Counted from the first letter of the stretch, positions 16,578 to 26,663 are shown. The stretch is 64,000 nt of DNA from Pistricoccus aurantiacus (GCF_007954585.1 NZ_CP042382.1:124001-188000); one strand, 5' to 3'. Notes: generated by a model from the sequence alone, not told the origin. Translations and numbers: made by a program.

Positions 16578-19500
16578 ATGCCCTTGTCCGACCCTTTTAC
16601 CGGCGACCTTTTCGAGCACCTCGCGCCCGACGACGATGCCCTGACGCCGGGTTTCATGGTGATCCACGGCAACCGCCTGGAGGATCTGCGCAATCTGGCG
16701 GTGACCTGGATGCGCTGTCATCCCCTGGCGCCGCTGGAAAACGAAACGATCCTGGTGCAGAGCAACGGCATCAGCCAGTGGCTCAAGCTGGCCCTGGCCC
16801 AGGACGAGGCCCAGGGCGGCTGTGGTATCGCCGCCTCTCTGGAGCTGGTGCTGCCGGCGCGGTTTCTGTGGCAGGCCTATCGAGCGATGCTTGGCGAGGA
16901 CACGGTGCCGGCGACTTCCTCCTTCGACAAGTCCCGGCTGGTCTGGCGGCTGATGCGCTTATTGCCCGCCTGGCTCAAGGAGCCGGACTTCGCTCCCCTG
17001 GCGCGGTTTCTCGACGGCGATGCGGACCTGCGCAAGCGCCATCAGCTGGCGGAGCGACTGGCGGATCTGTTCGACCAGTATCAGGTCTACCGGGCGGACT
17101 GGCTGGACGCCTGGGCGAAGGACCAGGACGTGCTGATCGACGCTCGCGGCCAACTGAGGCCCCTGGCGCCGGAGCAGCGCTGGCAGGCCCGACTGTGGCG
17201 GGCGCTGATCGAGGACGTCAGTGAAAACGAGGCCGGCACCAGCCGAGCCGCGGTGCATCGACGCTTTCTTACCGCCGCGGAGTCCCGGCGGGAGCGCCCG
17301 CCAGAGCTGCCTCGCCGCGTCCTGGTGTTCGGCATCTCGTCCCTGCCCAGCCAGACCCTGGAAGCCCTGGCGGCCATGGCGCGTTTCAGCCAGGTGGTGC
17401 TCTGCGTGCACAACCCCTGCCAGCACTACTGGGCGGATATCATCGAGCACCGCGACCTGCTGCGCGCCGAACGCTATCGCCAGCGGCTCAAGCCCGGCAT
17501 GCCCCGGGATATCGACGAGACGGAGCTTCATCTGCATGCCCAGCCCCTGCTGGCGGCCTGGGGCAAGCAGGGCCGGGACTACCTGCGCCTGCTGGATGAG
17601 TTCGACGAGCACAGCCGCTATCGCCAGCTGTTCGAGCGGGAGGCGCTGCGTATCGACCTGTTCGAGTCCTATCTGCAGGACGACGCAGGCTGCCTGCTTC
17701 AGCAGCTGCAAGAGGATATTCGCGAGCTGCGGCCCCTGGCCGAGACTCGCGACTGCTGGCCGGCGGTGGACCCGGATCGCGATCATTCCATCGCCTTTCA
17801 TATCGCCCACAGCCCGCTGCGGGAAGTGGAGATTCTTCACGATCAGCTGCTGGCGGCTTTCGGCGCGGATTCCAGCCTGCGGCCCCGGGACATCATCGTC
17901 ATGGTGCCGGATATCGCCAGCTACGCCGCCCCGGTGCAGGCGGTATTCGGCCGCCTGGAGCGGGACGACCCCCGCTATATTCCCTTCACCCTGTCCGACC
18001 AGGCGAGCCGCCATCGCCATCCGCTGTTGATCGCCCTGGAAAAGCTCCTGCATCTGCCGGAGCTGCGCCTGAGCGTCAGCGACCTGCTGGATCTGCTGGA
18101 AGCCCCCGCCCTGCGCGCTCGTTTCGGCATCGCGGAAAGCCAGCTGCCCGTTCTGACCCGCTGGATCGAGGACGCGGGCATCCGCTGGGGGCTGGACGCC
18201 CGCCAGCGGGAGCACCTGGAGCTGCCTGCGGGGCTCGATCACAATACCTGGCGCTTCGGCCTGCGCCGTCTGCTGCTGGGCTATGCGGTGGGCGCGAATG
18301 AATCCCCTTGGCGGGATATCGAGCCCTTCGACGATATCGGCGGTCTGGAAGCGGCGCTGGTCGGCCCCTTGATGGCGCTGCTGGACACCCTGGACGCTCA
18401 CTGGCAGGCGCTCAAGGAACCCGCCCCGGTGGAGGAGTGGTGCCAGCGGCTGCGGGAACTACTGGATAGCTTCTTCCTCGCCGAGGAGGAAGCGGACCTC
18501 TTGATGCTGGCCCGGCTGGAGCAGGCCCTGGAAACCTGGCAGGAAGGCGCGGAAGAGGCGCGACTGGAAGAGCCATTGCCGCTGTGCGTGGTGCGGGAGC
18601 ACTGGCTTTCCCAGATCGATGACGGCGGTCTTACCCAGCGTTTCCAGGCCGGGGCGGTCAACGTGGCCACCCTGATGCCCATGCGCGCCATTCCCTTCCG
18701 TCAGGTCTATCTGCTGGGCATGAACGACGAGGAGTATCCGCGACGCCATCCGCCGCTGGATTTCGACCTGATGGGCCAGGACTATCGGCCCGGGGACCGC
18801 TCCCGCCGGGAGGACGACCGCTATCTGTTCCTGGAGGCGCTGCTTTCCGCCCGGGAGCGTTTCAGCGTCAGCTGGGTGGGTCGCAGCATCGTCGACAACA
18901 GCGAAAAGCCGCCCTCGGTGCTGCTGGGTCAGCTGCGGGATCACCTGGCCCAGGGCTGGCGGCTGGCGAGAAGCGAACAGGAATCCGGCAAGGCGCTGGT
19001 GGAAGCCTTGACCACGGCGCACCCGCTGCAGCCCTTCAGTCGCGCCTACTTTACTAACGACTCCGGCAGCGATTCGCGGCTTTTCACCTATGCCCGGGAA
19101 TGGCAGACGGTGCATCAGGCAGCGGCGGAGCCCGCAAGCGATCTCCCGCTTGACTATTTCGTACAGGAAACTCCGCTGACCCTGGGCCAGCTGGGGGCCT
19201 TCCTGACCAGCCCGATCCAGGCCTTTTATACCCAGCGGCTCGCGGTGTTCATGGGACTGCCGGAAACCGGCCGACAGGATCAGGAACCCTTCGACCTGAA
19301 CGGCCTGGAGCACTGGCAGCTCAGCCAGACCCTGATCGAGGCCCAGCGCTTCGCCGTTGACAGCGGCGACTGCCGGGAGACCGCCCTGTTCGATACCCTG
19401 GAGCGCTTGCAGCGCCAAGGCCGCCTGGCGGTGGGCGGCTTCGGCGAGCGCATGCGGGAAAACCTGATCGAGCCCATGGAAAAACTCTTCAACGAGTACG

Positions 19501-20153
19501 CCAAGATACTTGATGCCTGGCCGTATCCCGTGGAAGAACCCCAGGGGTTTTCCTTGCAGCTAGGCGACGATCTTCTGCTGGAGGACTGGCTGGAAGACCT
19601 GCGCCGCAACCCGGCCGGCGACTACTGCCGGGTACTGCTGCTCTCCAGCAGCCTGATCCGGAAGAGCAAGTACCACTGGAAGCACTGGCTGCGCCCCTGG
19701 GTCGTGCATCTGGTGGGCCAGATCGCCCTGGGCCCGATGACCACCCGACTGATCTCCAAGGCCGGCCACGGCACCTTCGAACCCTTGGAAGCAGAGGCCG
19801 CTCAAGCACAGTTGGATACCTTGGTCGACGCCTGGCGCCAGGGCATGTGCCAGCCCCTGCCGCTGCCCCGGGATACCGCCTTCGCCTGGCTGGAAGCCGG
19901 GGGCGACGAGGCCTGCATGCGCCGCTGCCTGGCGGGAGAGCTGGAAAACAACAAGCCTTGGTGGGCCTGTCGCAGAGAATTCGAGGGCAGCGGTTTTTCC
20001 CAGGGCGAGATCGATCGGGAAGCCGGCCTGGCCCGGCAATGGCCGAGCTTCGAAGCGCTGATGCATAACCAGGGGGAGGCTTTCAGCGAATGGTGCGAAC
20101 GGCTCTACGCGCCGCTTTATCGCACCGTCAAGGTGCCGGGGAAAAAATCATGA
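16578..20153 (+). CDS. recC: Exodeoxyribonuclease V subunit gamma (RecC)
   Basis: Chi-recognising, strand-splitting subunit of RecBCD, 1191 residues. It opens with the family pattern GFMVIHGNRLEDLRNL and contains the inactive helicase/nuclease folds typical of RecC (VNVATLMPMRAIPFRQVYLL, MNDEEYPRRHPPLDFDLM). RecBCD unwinds and degrades linear DNA from double-strand ends, including phage DNA, until Chi, then loads RecA. The stop overlaps the recB start (ATGA at 20150-20153), so the two subunits are translationally coupled. Size and order fit the gammaproteobacterial recC-recB-recD layout. Confidence 0.95.
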   Translation: MPLSDPFTGDLFEHLAPDDDALTPGFMVIHGNRLEDLRNLAVTWMRCHPLAPLENETILVQSNGISQWLKLALAQDEAQGGCGIAASLELVLPARFLWQAYRAMLGEDTVPATSSFDKSRLVWRLMRLLPAWLKEPDFAPLARFLDGDADLRKRHQLAERLADLFDQYQVYRADWLDAWAKDQDVLIDARGQLRPLAPEQRWQARLWRALIEDVSENEAGTSRAAVHRRFLTAAESRRERPPELPRRVLVFGISSLPSQTLEALAAMARFSQVVLCVHNPCQHYWADIIEHRDLLRAERYRQRLKPGMPRDIDETELHLHAQPLLAAWGKQGRDYLRLLDEFDEHSRYRQLFEREALRIDLFESYLQDDAGCLLQQLQEDIRELRPLAETRDCWPAVDPDRDHSIAFHIAHSPLREVEILHDQLLAAFGADSSLRPRDIIVMVPDIASYAAPVQAVFGRLERDDPRYIPFTLSDQASRHRHPLLIALEKLLHLPELRLSVSDLLDLLEAPALRARFGIAESQLPVLTRWIEDAGIRWGLDARQREHLELPAGLDHNTWRFGLRRLLLGYAVGANESPWRDIEPFDDIGGLEAALVGPLMALLDTLDAHWQALKEPAPVEEWCQRLRELLDSFFLAEEEADLLMLARLEQALETWQEGAEEARLEEPLPLCVVREHWLSQIDDGGLTQRFQAGAVNVATLMPMRAIPFRQVYLLGMNDEEYPRRHPPLDFDLMGQDYRPGDRSRREDDRYLFLEALLSARERFSVSWVGRSIVDNSEKPPSVLLGQLRDHLAQGWRLARSEQESGKALVEALTTAHPLQPFSRAYFTNDSGSDSRLFTYAREWQTVHQAAAEPASDLPLDYFVQETPLTLGQLGAFLTSPIQAFYTQRLAVFMGLPETGRQDQEPFDLNGLEHWQLSQTLIEAQRFAVDSGDCRETALFDTLERLQRQGRLAVGGFGERMRENLIEPMEKLFNEYAKILDAWPYPVEEPQGFSLQLGDDLLLEDWLEDLRRNPAGDYCRVLLLSSSLIRKSKYHWKHWLRPWVVHLVGQIALGPMTTRLISKAGHGTFEPLEAEAAQAQLDTLVDAWRQGMCQPLPLPRDTAFAWLEAGGDEACMRRCLAGELENNKPWWACRREFEGSGFSQGEIDREAGLARQWPSFEALMHNQGEAFSEWCERLYAPLYRTVKVPGKKS

Positions 20154-23100
20154 ATCCCGTTCTTCTCGACCCCATCGAGCAACCCCTGATCGGCAGCCAC
20201 CTGATCGAGGCCAGCGCCGGCACCGGCAAGACCTTTACCATCGCGCTCCTGTACCTGCGTCTGGTGCTCGGCCCCCAAGACGAGACGGACAGCGCCAACT
20301 TTCCGCGCCCCCTGACCCCGCCGGACATTTTAGTCGTCACCTTCACCAACGCCGCCACCCAGGAACTACGGGAGCGCATTCGCGAGCGGCTGGTGGAAGC
20401 CGCCCTGATCTTTCAGGAAGCGCAGGCCCTCGACGAGGGCGACCCGCTGGCACGGCTGCGGGACAGCTACCCCCGGGAGCACTGGCCGCGCTGCGCGAGG
20501 CGGCTGCAGCTCGCCGCCCAGTGGATGGACGAGGCGGCGGTCTCCACCATCCACAGCTGGTGCTATCGCATGCTGCGGGAGCACGCCTTCGAGAGCGGCA
20601 GCCTGTTCGCTCTCAATCTGGAGACGGACCAGAGCGAGCTGGAGGCGGACGTCGCCCGGGACTATTGGCGCAGCTTCTATTATCCCCTGGATCGGGACGG
20701 GCTCGGCGAGATCCTCAAGCACTGGAAGACCCCCCAGGAACTGAACGCGGACGTGCTGCGGCTGCGGGATCATCGCTCGCTACTCTCCCCGGCGGCGCCC
20801 CCGGATCAGATCATCGCCCATACGCAACGGCAAACCCGGCAACGCCTGGAAGCGCTCAAGGCCCCCTGGCCCGCCTGGCTCGACGATCTGGAAGCGATCT
20901 TCGAGGAAGCCGCCGGCCGGAAAGCCTTCAAGGGCCAGAGTTTCAACAGCAGAAGCCGCGCTGGCTGGCTGGGGGCGCTGCGGGACTGGGCGCGGGACCC
21001 GGAGCAAATCAAGCCAGATCTGACGGAGGCGGCCCGGAAGCGCCTGACGCCCCAGGGCATGGCGGAGATCTGGCAGAAAGGCGAGCCGCCGAGTCATCCG
21101 GCCCTGGCCGCCCTGGAAGCGCTACCGGAGGAGCTTGCTGCCCTGCCGGACCCGCACCCGGCGCTGCTCGCCCATGCGGTACACTGGATGGCGGCGCGCC
21201 GGGAGCAGGTGCAGCACCGCCGGGCGGAGATGAACCATCAGGATCTGCTGACCCAGCTGGATCGCGCCCTGGTCAGCCCGGAGGGCGACCGACTGGCGGC
21301 GCAGATGCGGCGTCAGTTTCCCGTGGCCCTGGTGGATGAGTTCCAGGACACGGACCCGATTCAGTATCGGCTCTTCGACCGGGTCTACCGGCTGGAAGAC
21401 AACACCACCGACAGCCTTATCCTGCTGATCGGCGATCCCAAGCAGGCGATCTACGGCTTTCGCGGCGCGGATATCCACACCTATCTTCAGGCCCGACAAG
21501 CGACGAAGGAACGGCTGGTCACCCTGGGCACCAACTACCGCTCAAGTCGCGCCTTGGTGGAAGCGGTCAACCGCTGCTTCGCCTTCGCCGACGCCCATCC
21601 CCAGGGCGCCTTCCTGTTCAAGGGCCGGGACAACAACCCGCTGCCCTTCCAGCCGGTGGCCGCCAAGGGCCGCAAGGATCGGCTGGTGCAAAACGGTGGA
21701 CCGCTGCCCGCCCTGACCTGCTGGCGGCTGGACGCCCTGGAACCCCTGAGCAAGACCGCCTATCTGAACGAGATGAGCGAGCGCTGCGCCAGCCATATCG
21801 CCGGGCTGCTCAACGACCGGAGCGCCGGCTTTCTAGAGGACGACCGGCTCACGCCCTTGGCCCCCTCGGACCTGGCGGTGCTGGTCAACAGCGGCAACGA
21901 GGCCAGCATCGTTCGCAACGCCCTGGACCGGCGCGGCATCAAGAGCGTCTATCTCTCGGACAAGGAGAGCGTCTTTCAAAGCCCCGCCTGCACGGAGCTG
22001 GAAACCTGGCTGCGGGCGGTGAGCGTACCGGAGAACGACCGCGCCCTGCGCGCCGCCCTGTCCACCCCCAGTTTGGGACTGAGCCTCACGGAACTCGACG
22101 CCCTGAACGGCGCCCAAGGTCGTCACGAGCTGGCCTGGGAGGAGCGGGTGCTGCAGTTTCGCGGCTATCACCGGCTCTGGCAGCGCCAGGGAGTGCTGCC
22201 CATGCTGCGCCGGCTGCTGGCGGATTTCGACGTGGCCCAGCGGCTGCTGGCAAGCACCGGCGGCGAGCGCCAACTGACGGATCTCCTGCACCTCGGGGAG
22301 CTGCTGCAGGAAGCCAGCCAGGAGCTGGACGGGGAATACGCGCTGATTCGCTACCTGGCGGAGGCCCGGGCCGCGCCGGAGCAGCAGGAGGTGCACCGTC
22401 AGCGTCTGGAAAGCGACGCGGCGCTGGTGCAGGTGATCACCATTCACAAATCCAAGGGGCTCGAGTATCCGCTGGTCTTCCTGCCCTTTATCGCCGGCTT
22501 TCGGGTCAAGGAGAAGAAGGACGCCCCCATCCTCTGGCACGACGAGCAAGGCCGCCTGCAGCTGGCCCTGGACGGCCGGGAGGAGCATCAGCGGGAACTG
22601 GCGGACCGGGAGCGGCTGGCGGAGGACCTGCGCAAGCTCTACGTCGCCCTGACCCGGGCGCGCCACGCCACCTGGCTGGGCCTGGCGCCGCTCAAGGAGA
22701 TGCACCGGGGCGCCCTGGGATATCTGCTGGCCGGCGGCAGTCCTATCGTTCCGGAACAGTTCGACGAACTGCTGCAGACCCTGCGCGGGGATTGCGAGGC
22801 CATCCATATCGCGCCGGCGCCGACCATCGAGCAGCGCAGCGTCTCCCGGCAGTCGCAGACGACGCCCCTGGCCCCGGCCCGCCGACCTACGCGCCCCGCT
22901 CGGGAGCACTGGTGGATCGCCAGCTATTCCGCCCTGCGCCTGGGCGCCTATTCGCAAGTGGAGCGCAGCGACGCCTTTACCCTGCTCGAACCCCTGGGGG
23001 AAGAGGATTCAGCCAGCCCCCTCGCCCGACCCGAACCCACCACGCCCCTGGAAGCCACCACCCGGGAAATGCTCGACGAGCCGCCGGAAGAACTCGCGCC

Positions 23101-23899
23101 GCCGGTTCAGCAAACCGGTTTATTGCATCGCTTTCCCCGCGGACCCGGGCCCGGCACCTTCCTGCACGGTCTGCTGGAATGGGCGGGGCGCCAGGGTTTT
23201 GGCCGGGTGCTCGACCAGCCGGCGCTGATGGAGGATACCCTGGCCCGCCGGGCCAACCTGCGGGGCTGGAGTCACTGGATTCCGGAGCTGCGGGACTGGT
23301 TGCTTCGCCTGCTCGACCGCACCTTTCCGCTTCCGAACGGTCAGCGTCTGCGCCTGGCGGAACTGGAGTGTTATCAGGTGGAGATGGAGTTCTGGTTCGC
23401 CACTCATCGGGTGGATACCCAGCGCCTGGACGCCCTGGTCAGCGCCCATATCCTGCCCGGCCAGCCGCGCCCGGTGCTGGAGCAGGACAGCCTCAACGGC
23501 ATGCTCAAGGGTTTTATCGACCTGGTGTTCGAACGGGACGGCCGCTACTACCTGCTGGACTGGAAATCCAACCAGCTGGGGCCGAGCGACGACGCCTATA
23601 CCGAGGACGCCATGGATCAGGCGGTGCTGGACAAGCGCTACGACCTGCAATATTGCCTCTATCTGCTGGCGCTGCATCGGCTGCTCAAGTCGCGGCTGGG
23701 CGCGGGTTACGACTATAAGCGCCATATCGGCGGGGTGCTGTATGTCTTCCTGCGCGGTGTCGACGCCCCCAGCGCCGGGCTGCACCGGCAGTGCCCGCCC
23801 AAGGCGTTGATCGAAGCGCTGGATAAACTGTTTCGCGCTCCCGTCGATGCGACGACTGATAGCAGCTACAGCTCCTTCCGAATCTTGCAGAGTGAGTAA
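20150..23899 (+). CDS. recB: Exodeoxyribonuclease V subunit beta (RecB)
   Basis: Slow 3'-5' helicase and sole nuclease of RecBCD, 1249 residues. The UvrD-type Walker A is at 21-28 (ASAGTGKT), Walker B near 396-402 (DEFQDTD), and other helicase motifs include GDPKQAIYGFRGAD and ITIHKSKGLEYPLVF. The C-terminal nuclease domain shows the metal-binding GFIDLVF and LLDWKSN residues at about 1122-1141. I start at the ATG at 20150 (MNPVLLDPIE), which overlaps the recC stop. Instead of being followed by recD, it is followed after 20 bases by a toxin-antitoxin module. Confidence 0.95.
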   Translation: MNPVLLDPIEQPLIGSHLIEASAGTGKTFTIALLYLRLVLGPQDETDSANFPRPLTPPDILVVTFTNAATQELRERIRERLVEAALIFQEAQALDEGDPLARLRDSYPREHWPRCARRLQLAAQWMDEAAVSTIHSWCYRMLREHAFESGSLFALNLETDQSELEADVARDYWRSFYYPLDRDGLGEILKHWKTPQELNADVLRLRDHRSLLSPAAPPDQIIAHTQRQTRQRLEALKAPWPAWLDDLEAIFEEAAGRKAFKGQSFNSRSRAGWLGALRDWARDPEQIKPDLTEAARKRLTPQGMAEIWQKGEPPSHPALAALEALPEELAALPDPHPALLAHAVHWMAARREQVQHRRAEMNHQDLLTQLDRALVSPEGDRLAAQMRRQFPVALVDEFQDTDPIQYRLFDRVYRLEDNTTDSLILLIGDPKQAIYGFRGADIHTYLQARQATKERLVTLGTNYRSSRALVEAVNRCFAFADAHPQGAFLFKGRDNNPLPFQPVAAKGRKDRLVQNGGPLPALTCWRLDALEPLSKTAYLNEMSERCASHIAGLLNDRSAGFLEDDRLTPLAPSDLAVLVNSGNEASIVRNALDRRGIKSVYLSDKESVFQSPACTELETWLRAVSVPENDRALRAALSTPSLGLSLTELDALNGAQGRHELAWEERVLQFRGYHRLWQRQGVLPMLRRLLADFDVAQRLLASTGGERQLTDLLHLGELLQEASQELDGEYALIRYLAEARAAPEQQEVHRQRLESDAALVQVITIHKSKGLEYPLVFLPFIAGFRVKEKKDAPILWHDEQGRLQLALDGREEHQRELADRERLAEDLRKLYVALTRARHATWLGLAPLKEMHRGALGYLLAGGSPIVPEQFDELLQTLRGDCEAIHIAPAPTIEQRSVSRQSQTTPLAPARRPTRPAREHWWIASYSALRLGAYSQVERSDAFTLLEPLGEEDSASPLARPEPTTPLEATTREMLDEPPEELAPPVQQTGLLHRFPRGPGPGTFLHGLLEWAGRQGFGRVLDQPALMEDTLARRANLRGWSHWIPELRDWLLRLLDRTFPLPNGQRLRLAELECYQVEMEFWFATHRVDTQRLDALVSAHILPGQPRPVLEQDSLNGMLKGFIDLVFERDGRYYLLDWKSNQLGPSDDAYTEDAMDQAVLDKRYDLQYCLYLLALHRLLKSRLGAGYDYKRHIGGVLYVFLRGVDAPSAGLHRQCPPKALIEALDKLFRAPVDATTDSSYSSFRILQSE

Positions 23900-23919
23900 A
23901 AAAAGAATAATTATTATTC

Positions 23920-24182
23920 ATGAATGAATTTGAATTCGACGAAGCCAAAAGCCAGACCAACCTGGCAAGCACGGTATCGATTTCGTTGCTGCCCAAGAGC
24001 TGTGGAAAGATCCATACCTGCTGGAGATTCGCGCAAAATCCGAGGATGAGCAGAGGTTTCTGCTGATCGGCAAGATTGGCGAGAAACACTGGTCGGCTGT
24101 CGTTACCTATAGAGATGATCGTATTCGTCTGATTTCAGTCAGACGTTCCCGCAAGAAGGAGGTTGAGCTCTATGAAAGCTAA
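23920..24182 (+). pseudogene. brnT: BrnT family toxin, frameshifted
   Basis: Reads MNEFEFDEAKSQTNLA in one frame, then, after loss of one A near 23968, KHGIDFVAAQELWKDP in another, continuing to LISVRRSRKKEVELYES and the TAA at 24180. Restoring one base gives a normal BrnT ribonuclease toxin (NLxKHGxxF core, RxISxRxA-like end). The 263-bp span is one short of a multiple of three. The toxin is inactive unless this is a sequence error. Its stop overlaps the BrnA start, the usual coupling. Confidence 0.82.
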
Positions 24183-24441
24183 AGACTTCGACAAAAAATT
24201 CGAGGAAGAGCAGGAAGATATTATTGATGACCTGGATCTTTCTTCTGCTCGCCGTATCAATCAGGACCAAAAGCGGATCAACGTCGATTTCCCGGCTTGG
24301 GTTGTGGAATCATTGGACCGCGAGGCTGCGCGCATTGGCGTTACCCGCCAGTCGATCATCAAGGTGTGGCTGGTAGAGCGCCTTCAGGCAGAAGCCGCTA
24401 ACAAGCCGCTCAATGGTGACGCCGCAGGCGGCGCCCATTAG
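24172..24441 (+). CDS. brnA: BrnA family antitoxin
   Basis: Antitoxin and autorepressor of the BrnT/BrnA type, 89 residues. The acidic N-terminal part (EEEQEDIIDDLDL) precedes a CopG-like ribbon-helix-helix (QKRINVDFPAWVVESLDREA, then GVTRQSIIKVWLVERL). The ATG at 24172 lies inside the last codons of brnT and follows AAGAAGGAGG; a TTG 9 bases upstream is less likely. The antitoxin frame is intact although its toxin is frameshifted, the expected direction of decay. The module splits recB from recD, an unusual site. Confidence 0.9.
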   Translation: MKAKDFDKKFEEEQEDIIDDLDLSSARRINQDQKRINVDFPAWVVESLDREAARIGVTRQSIIKVWLVERLQAEAANKPLNGDAAGGAH

Positions 24442-24470
24442 CGGAGCAATACGATGCAAGGAGCCGAGGC

Positions 24471-26663
24471 ATGACGGCGCCCCATCCCGCGCTTTCCTCC
24501 AGGAGAGAACTGCTGGCCCTGCTGGACGCCTGGGTCGAACGCGGCTGGCTGCGCGCCATCGATCGCGCCTTCGCGGTGTTCCTGCATCGGGAATGCGAAA
24601 ACACGTCGCCGCTGTTGCTGCTGGCGGCGGCCCTGGCCAGCCATCAGTTGGGGCGCGGCCATGTGTGTCTCGATCTGGCCCAGACCCTGCGCGACCCGGA
24701 CCTGGCGCTATCCCTGCCCCCGGAAGGCGACGATCTTCCTGAGCCGCCGCCGCTGCCCAGCGCGCTGCTGCAGGGCTTGACCGCCGCCGATTGGCGGACC
24801 GCCCTCGAACGCCCGGAATTGGTGGAAGACGGCCCCGGCGCCACGCCGCTGGTGTTGAGCGCGGGCCGGCTCTACCTGCGGCGCTTCTGGCGCTACGAGC
24901 AGCAGATTCACCAGAGCCTGAACCAGCGCCTGAGCCACACGCCTGAATTCTCCGCTGACCAGCGGCGGATCCTTGGCGACACCTTGGCAACGCTGTTTCC
25001 TCGGCGAACCGGTCAACTGGACTGGCAGCAGCTTGCCTGCGCCTTGGCGGCCCGCTCGCGGTTTTCGATCATCACCGGCGGCCCGGGCACCGGCAAGACC
25101 ACCACCGTGGTCAAGCTGTTGGCGCTGCTGCAGGCGATGCAACTCATGCAGACTAGGCAGCTTGGCGAGGAAAACGCTCGACCGCTGCGTATTCGTCTGG
25201 CCGCCCCCACCGGCAAGGCCGCCGCCCGGCTCAACGAGTCCATCGCTAGTCAAGTAGCGGCACTGCCGCTTGAATCGACTTTTCCTAATCGTAAAGCGGG
25301 TGCTGATCAACGCGTAGCGAGCGATGGTGAGGCAAGGCGAAGCTCGACGAAAACGCGGAGTTTACAAGGTGTAAATGAGCAGTTTAACCGGGCTCGCGGC
25401 GAGGAGAGCTTCAACACCGCATCACCGAGCGCAGCAGCGTTGAGAGCGGCTATTCCGACGGAAGTGACAACTCTCCATCGCCTCTTGGGCGCTCGACCGG
25501 ATACCCGACATTTCCGCCATCATGCCCGTAATCCGCTGGCGCTAGACGTGCTGGTGGTGGACGAGGCGTCCATGGTGGATATCGAGATGATGGCGGCGCT
25601 GCTGGCGGCGCTGCCTTCCCGGGCGCGGCTGATCCTGCTCGGTGACAAGGACCAGCTGGCCTCGGTGGAAGCCGGCTCGGTGCTCGGCGATCTCTGCGCC
25701 CGAGCAGAAGGCGCCCACTACACCCCGGCCACTGCCGCCTGGCTGGCGGAGACCACCGGTCAGGCGATCCCGGAAATCTATCTCGACATTCAAGGTCAGC
25801 CCCTGGATCAGGCCATCGCCATGCTGCGGGTCAGCCACCGCTTCAGCGGGGAAAGCGGCATCGGCAAGCTGGCGGAGGCCATCAACGCGCCGCTCGCGAT
25901 AGAAGAGCGCTGGCAGCGCATCCGACAGGTATGGGACGCCGACTTCGCGGATATCCGCCATCTACGCATCAAAGAACCGGAGGATTCTGCGTTCGCGGAG
26001 CTGATCATCGACGGCGGCTATCGTCATTATCTCGACACTCTGCACGAGAAACGCCCGGCCATCGACGCGGATCAAGCCACCTATGACGGCTGGGCGCGGC
26101 AGGTGTTAGAGGCCCACGGCAGCTTTCAACTGCTCTGCGCCCTGCGCCGTGGTAACTGGGGAATAGAAGGACTCAACGAGCGGGTTCGGGAACTGCTGGA
26201 ACAGGAACGGCTGATCGACAGCGCGGCGGGCAAGCAGGGCTGGTATCTCGGACGCCCGGTGCTGGTCACCCGCAATGACTACGGCCTGGGGCTGATGAAC
26301 GGGGATATCGGCATCACCCTCGCCCTGCCCCATCCGCATCAGACGGATAAGCTGGTGCTGAGAGTCGCCTTCCCCGCCAACGACGGCAGCGGCCGCATCC
26401 AATGGGTGCTGCCCTCCCGGCTGCAAGCGGTGGAAACCGTCTACGCCATGACGGTGCACAAATCCCAGGGCTCGGAATTTCTTCACACCGCCCTGGTACT
26501 CCCGGACCGCCCCAACCCCATCCTCACCCGGGAACTGATCTATACCGGCATCACCCGCGCCAAACACCGCCTGACCCTGGTGGAAAGCGGCCGAGGGATG
26601 CTCAAGGAAGCGGTGTCGAGGAAAGTGATGCGGGTCAGTGGGTTGGGGGGGAAGGTGAGATAG
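24471..26663 (+). CDS. recD: Exodeoxyribonuclease V subunit alpha (RecD), with an insert
   Basis: Fast 5'-3' helicase subunit of RecBCD, 730 residues. Walker A is at about 203-212 (GGPGTGKTTT), Walker B near 362-368 (VVDEASM), and the C-terminal SF1 motif is YAMTVHKSQGSEFLHTAL. Compared with E. coli RecD, the loop between AAARLNESI and TLHRLLG is longer by about 50 residues. That extra part (codons 280-324) coincides with a 135-nt imperfect palindrome in the DNA. The reading frame stays open, so the protein is probably made with an extra loop. Start at 24471 with AAGGAG 8 bases before. It follows brnA by 29 bases. Confidence 0.93.
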   Translation: MTAPHPALSSRRELLALLDAWVERGWLRAIDRAFAVFLHRECENTSPLLLLAAALASHQLGRGHVCLDLAQTLRDPDLALSLPPEGDDLPEPPPLPSALLQGLTAADWRTALERPELVEDGPGATPLVLSAGRLYLRRFWRYEQQIHQSLNQRLSHTPEFSADQRRILGDTLATLFPRRTGQLDWQQLACALAARSRFSIITGGPGTGKTTTVVKLLALLQAMQLMQTRQLGEENARPLRIRLAAPTGKAAARLNESIASQVAALPLESTFPNRKAGADQRVASDGEARRSSTKTRSLQGVNEQFNRARGEESFNTASPSAAALRAAIPTEVTTLHRLLGARPDTRHFRHHARNPLALDVLVVDEASMVDIEMMAALLAALPSRARLILLGDKDQLASVEAGSVLGDLCARAEGAHYTPATAAWLAETTGQAIPEIYLDIQGQPLDQAIAMLRVSHRFSGESGIGKLAEAINAPLAIEERWQRIRQVWDADFADIRHLRIKEPEDSAFAELIIDGGYRHYLDTLHEKRPAIDADQATYDGWARQVLEAHGSFQLLCALRRGNWGIEGLNERVRELLEQERLIDSAAGKQGWYLGRPVLVTRNDYGLGLMNGDIGITLALPHPHQTDKLVLRVAFPANDGSGRIQWVLPSRLQAVETVYAMTVHKSQGSEFLHTALVLPDRPNPILTRELIYTGITRAKHRLTLVESGRGMLKEAVSRKVMRVSGLGGKVR
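25308..25442. repeat. Palindromic element inserted in frame inside recD
   Basis: A 135-nt imperfect palindrome bounded by CAACGC and GCGTTG. Its centre is TTTACA-AGG-TGTAAA (25361-25375), and partly complementary arms such as GAAGCTC / GAGAGCTTC lie on either side. The length is exactly 45 codons. It coincides with residues that E. coli RecD lacks. The centre and flanks resemble palindromic intergenic repeats I recall from Halomonas-like genomes; that recollection is not checked here. Confidence 0.7.
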
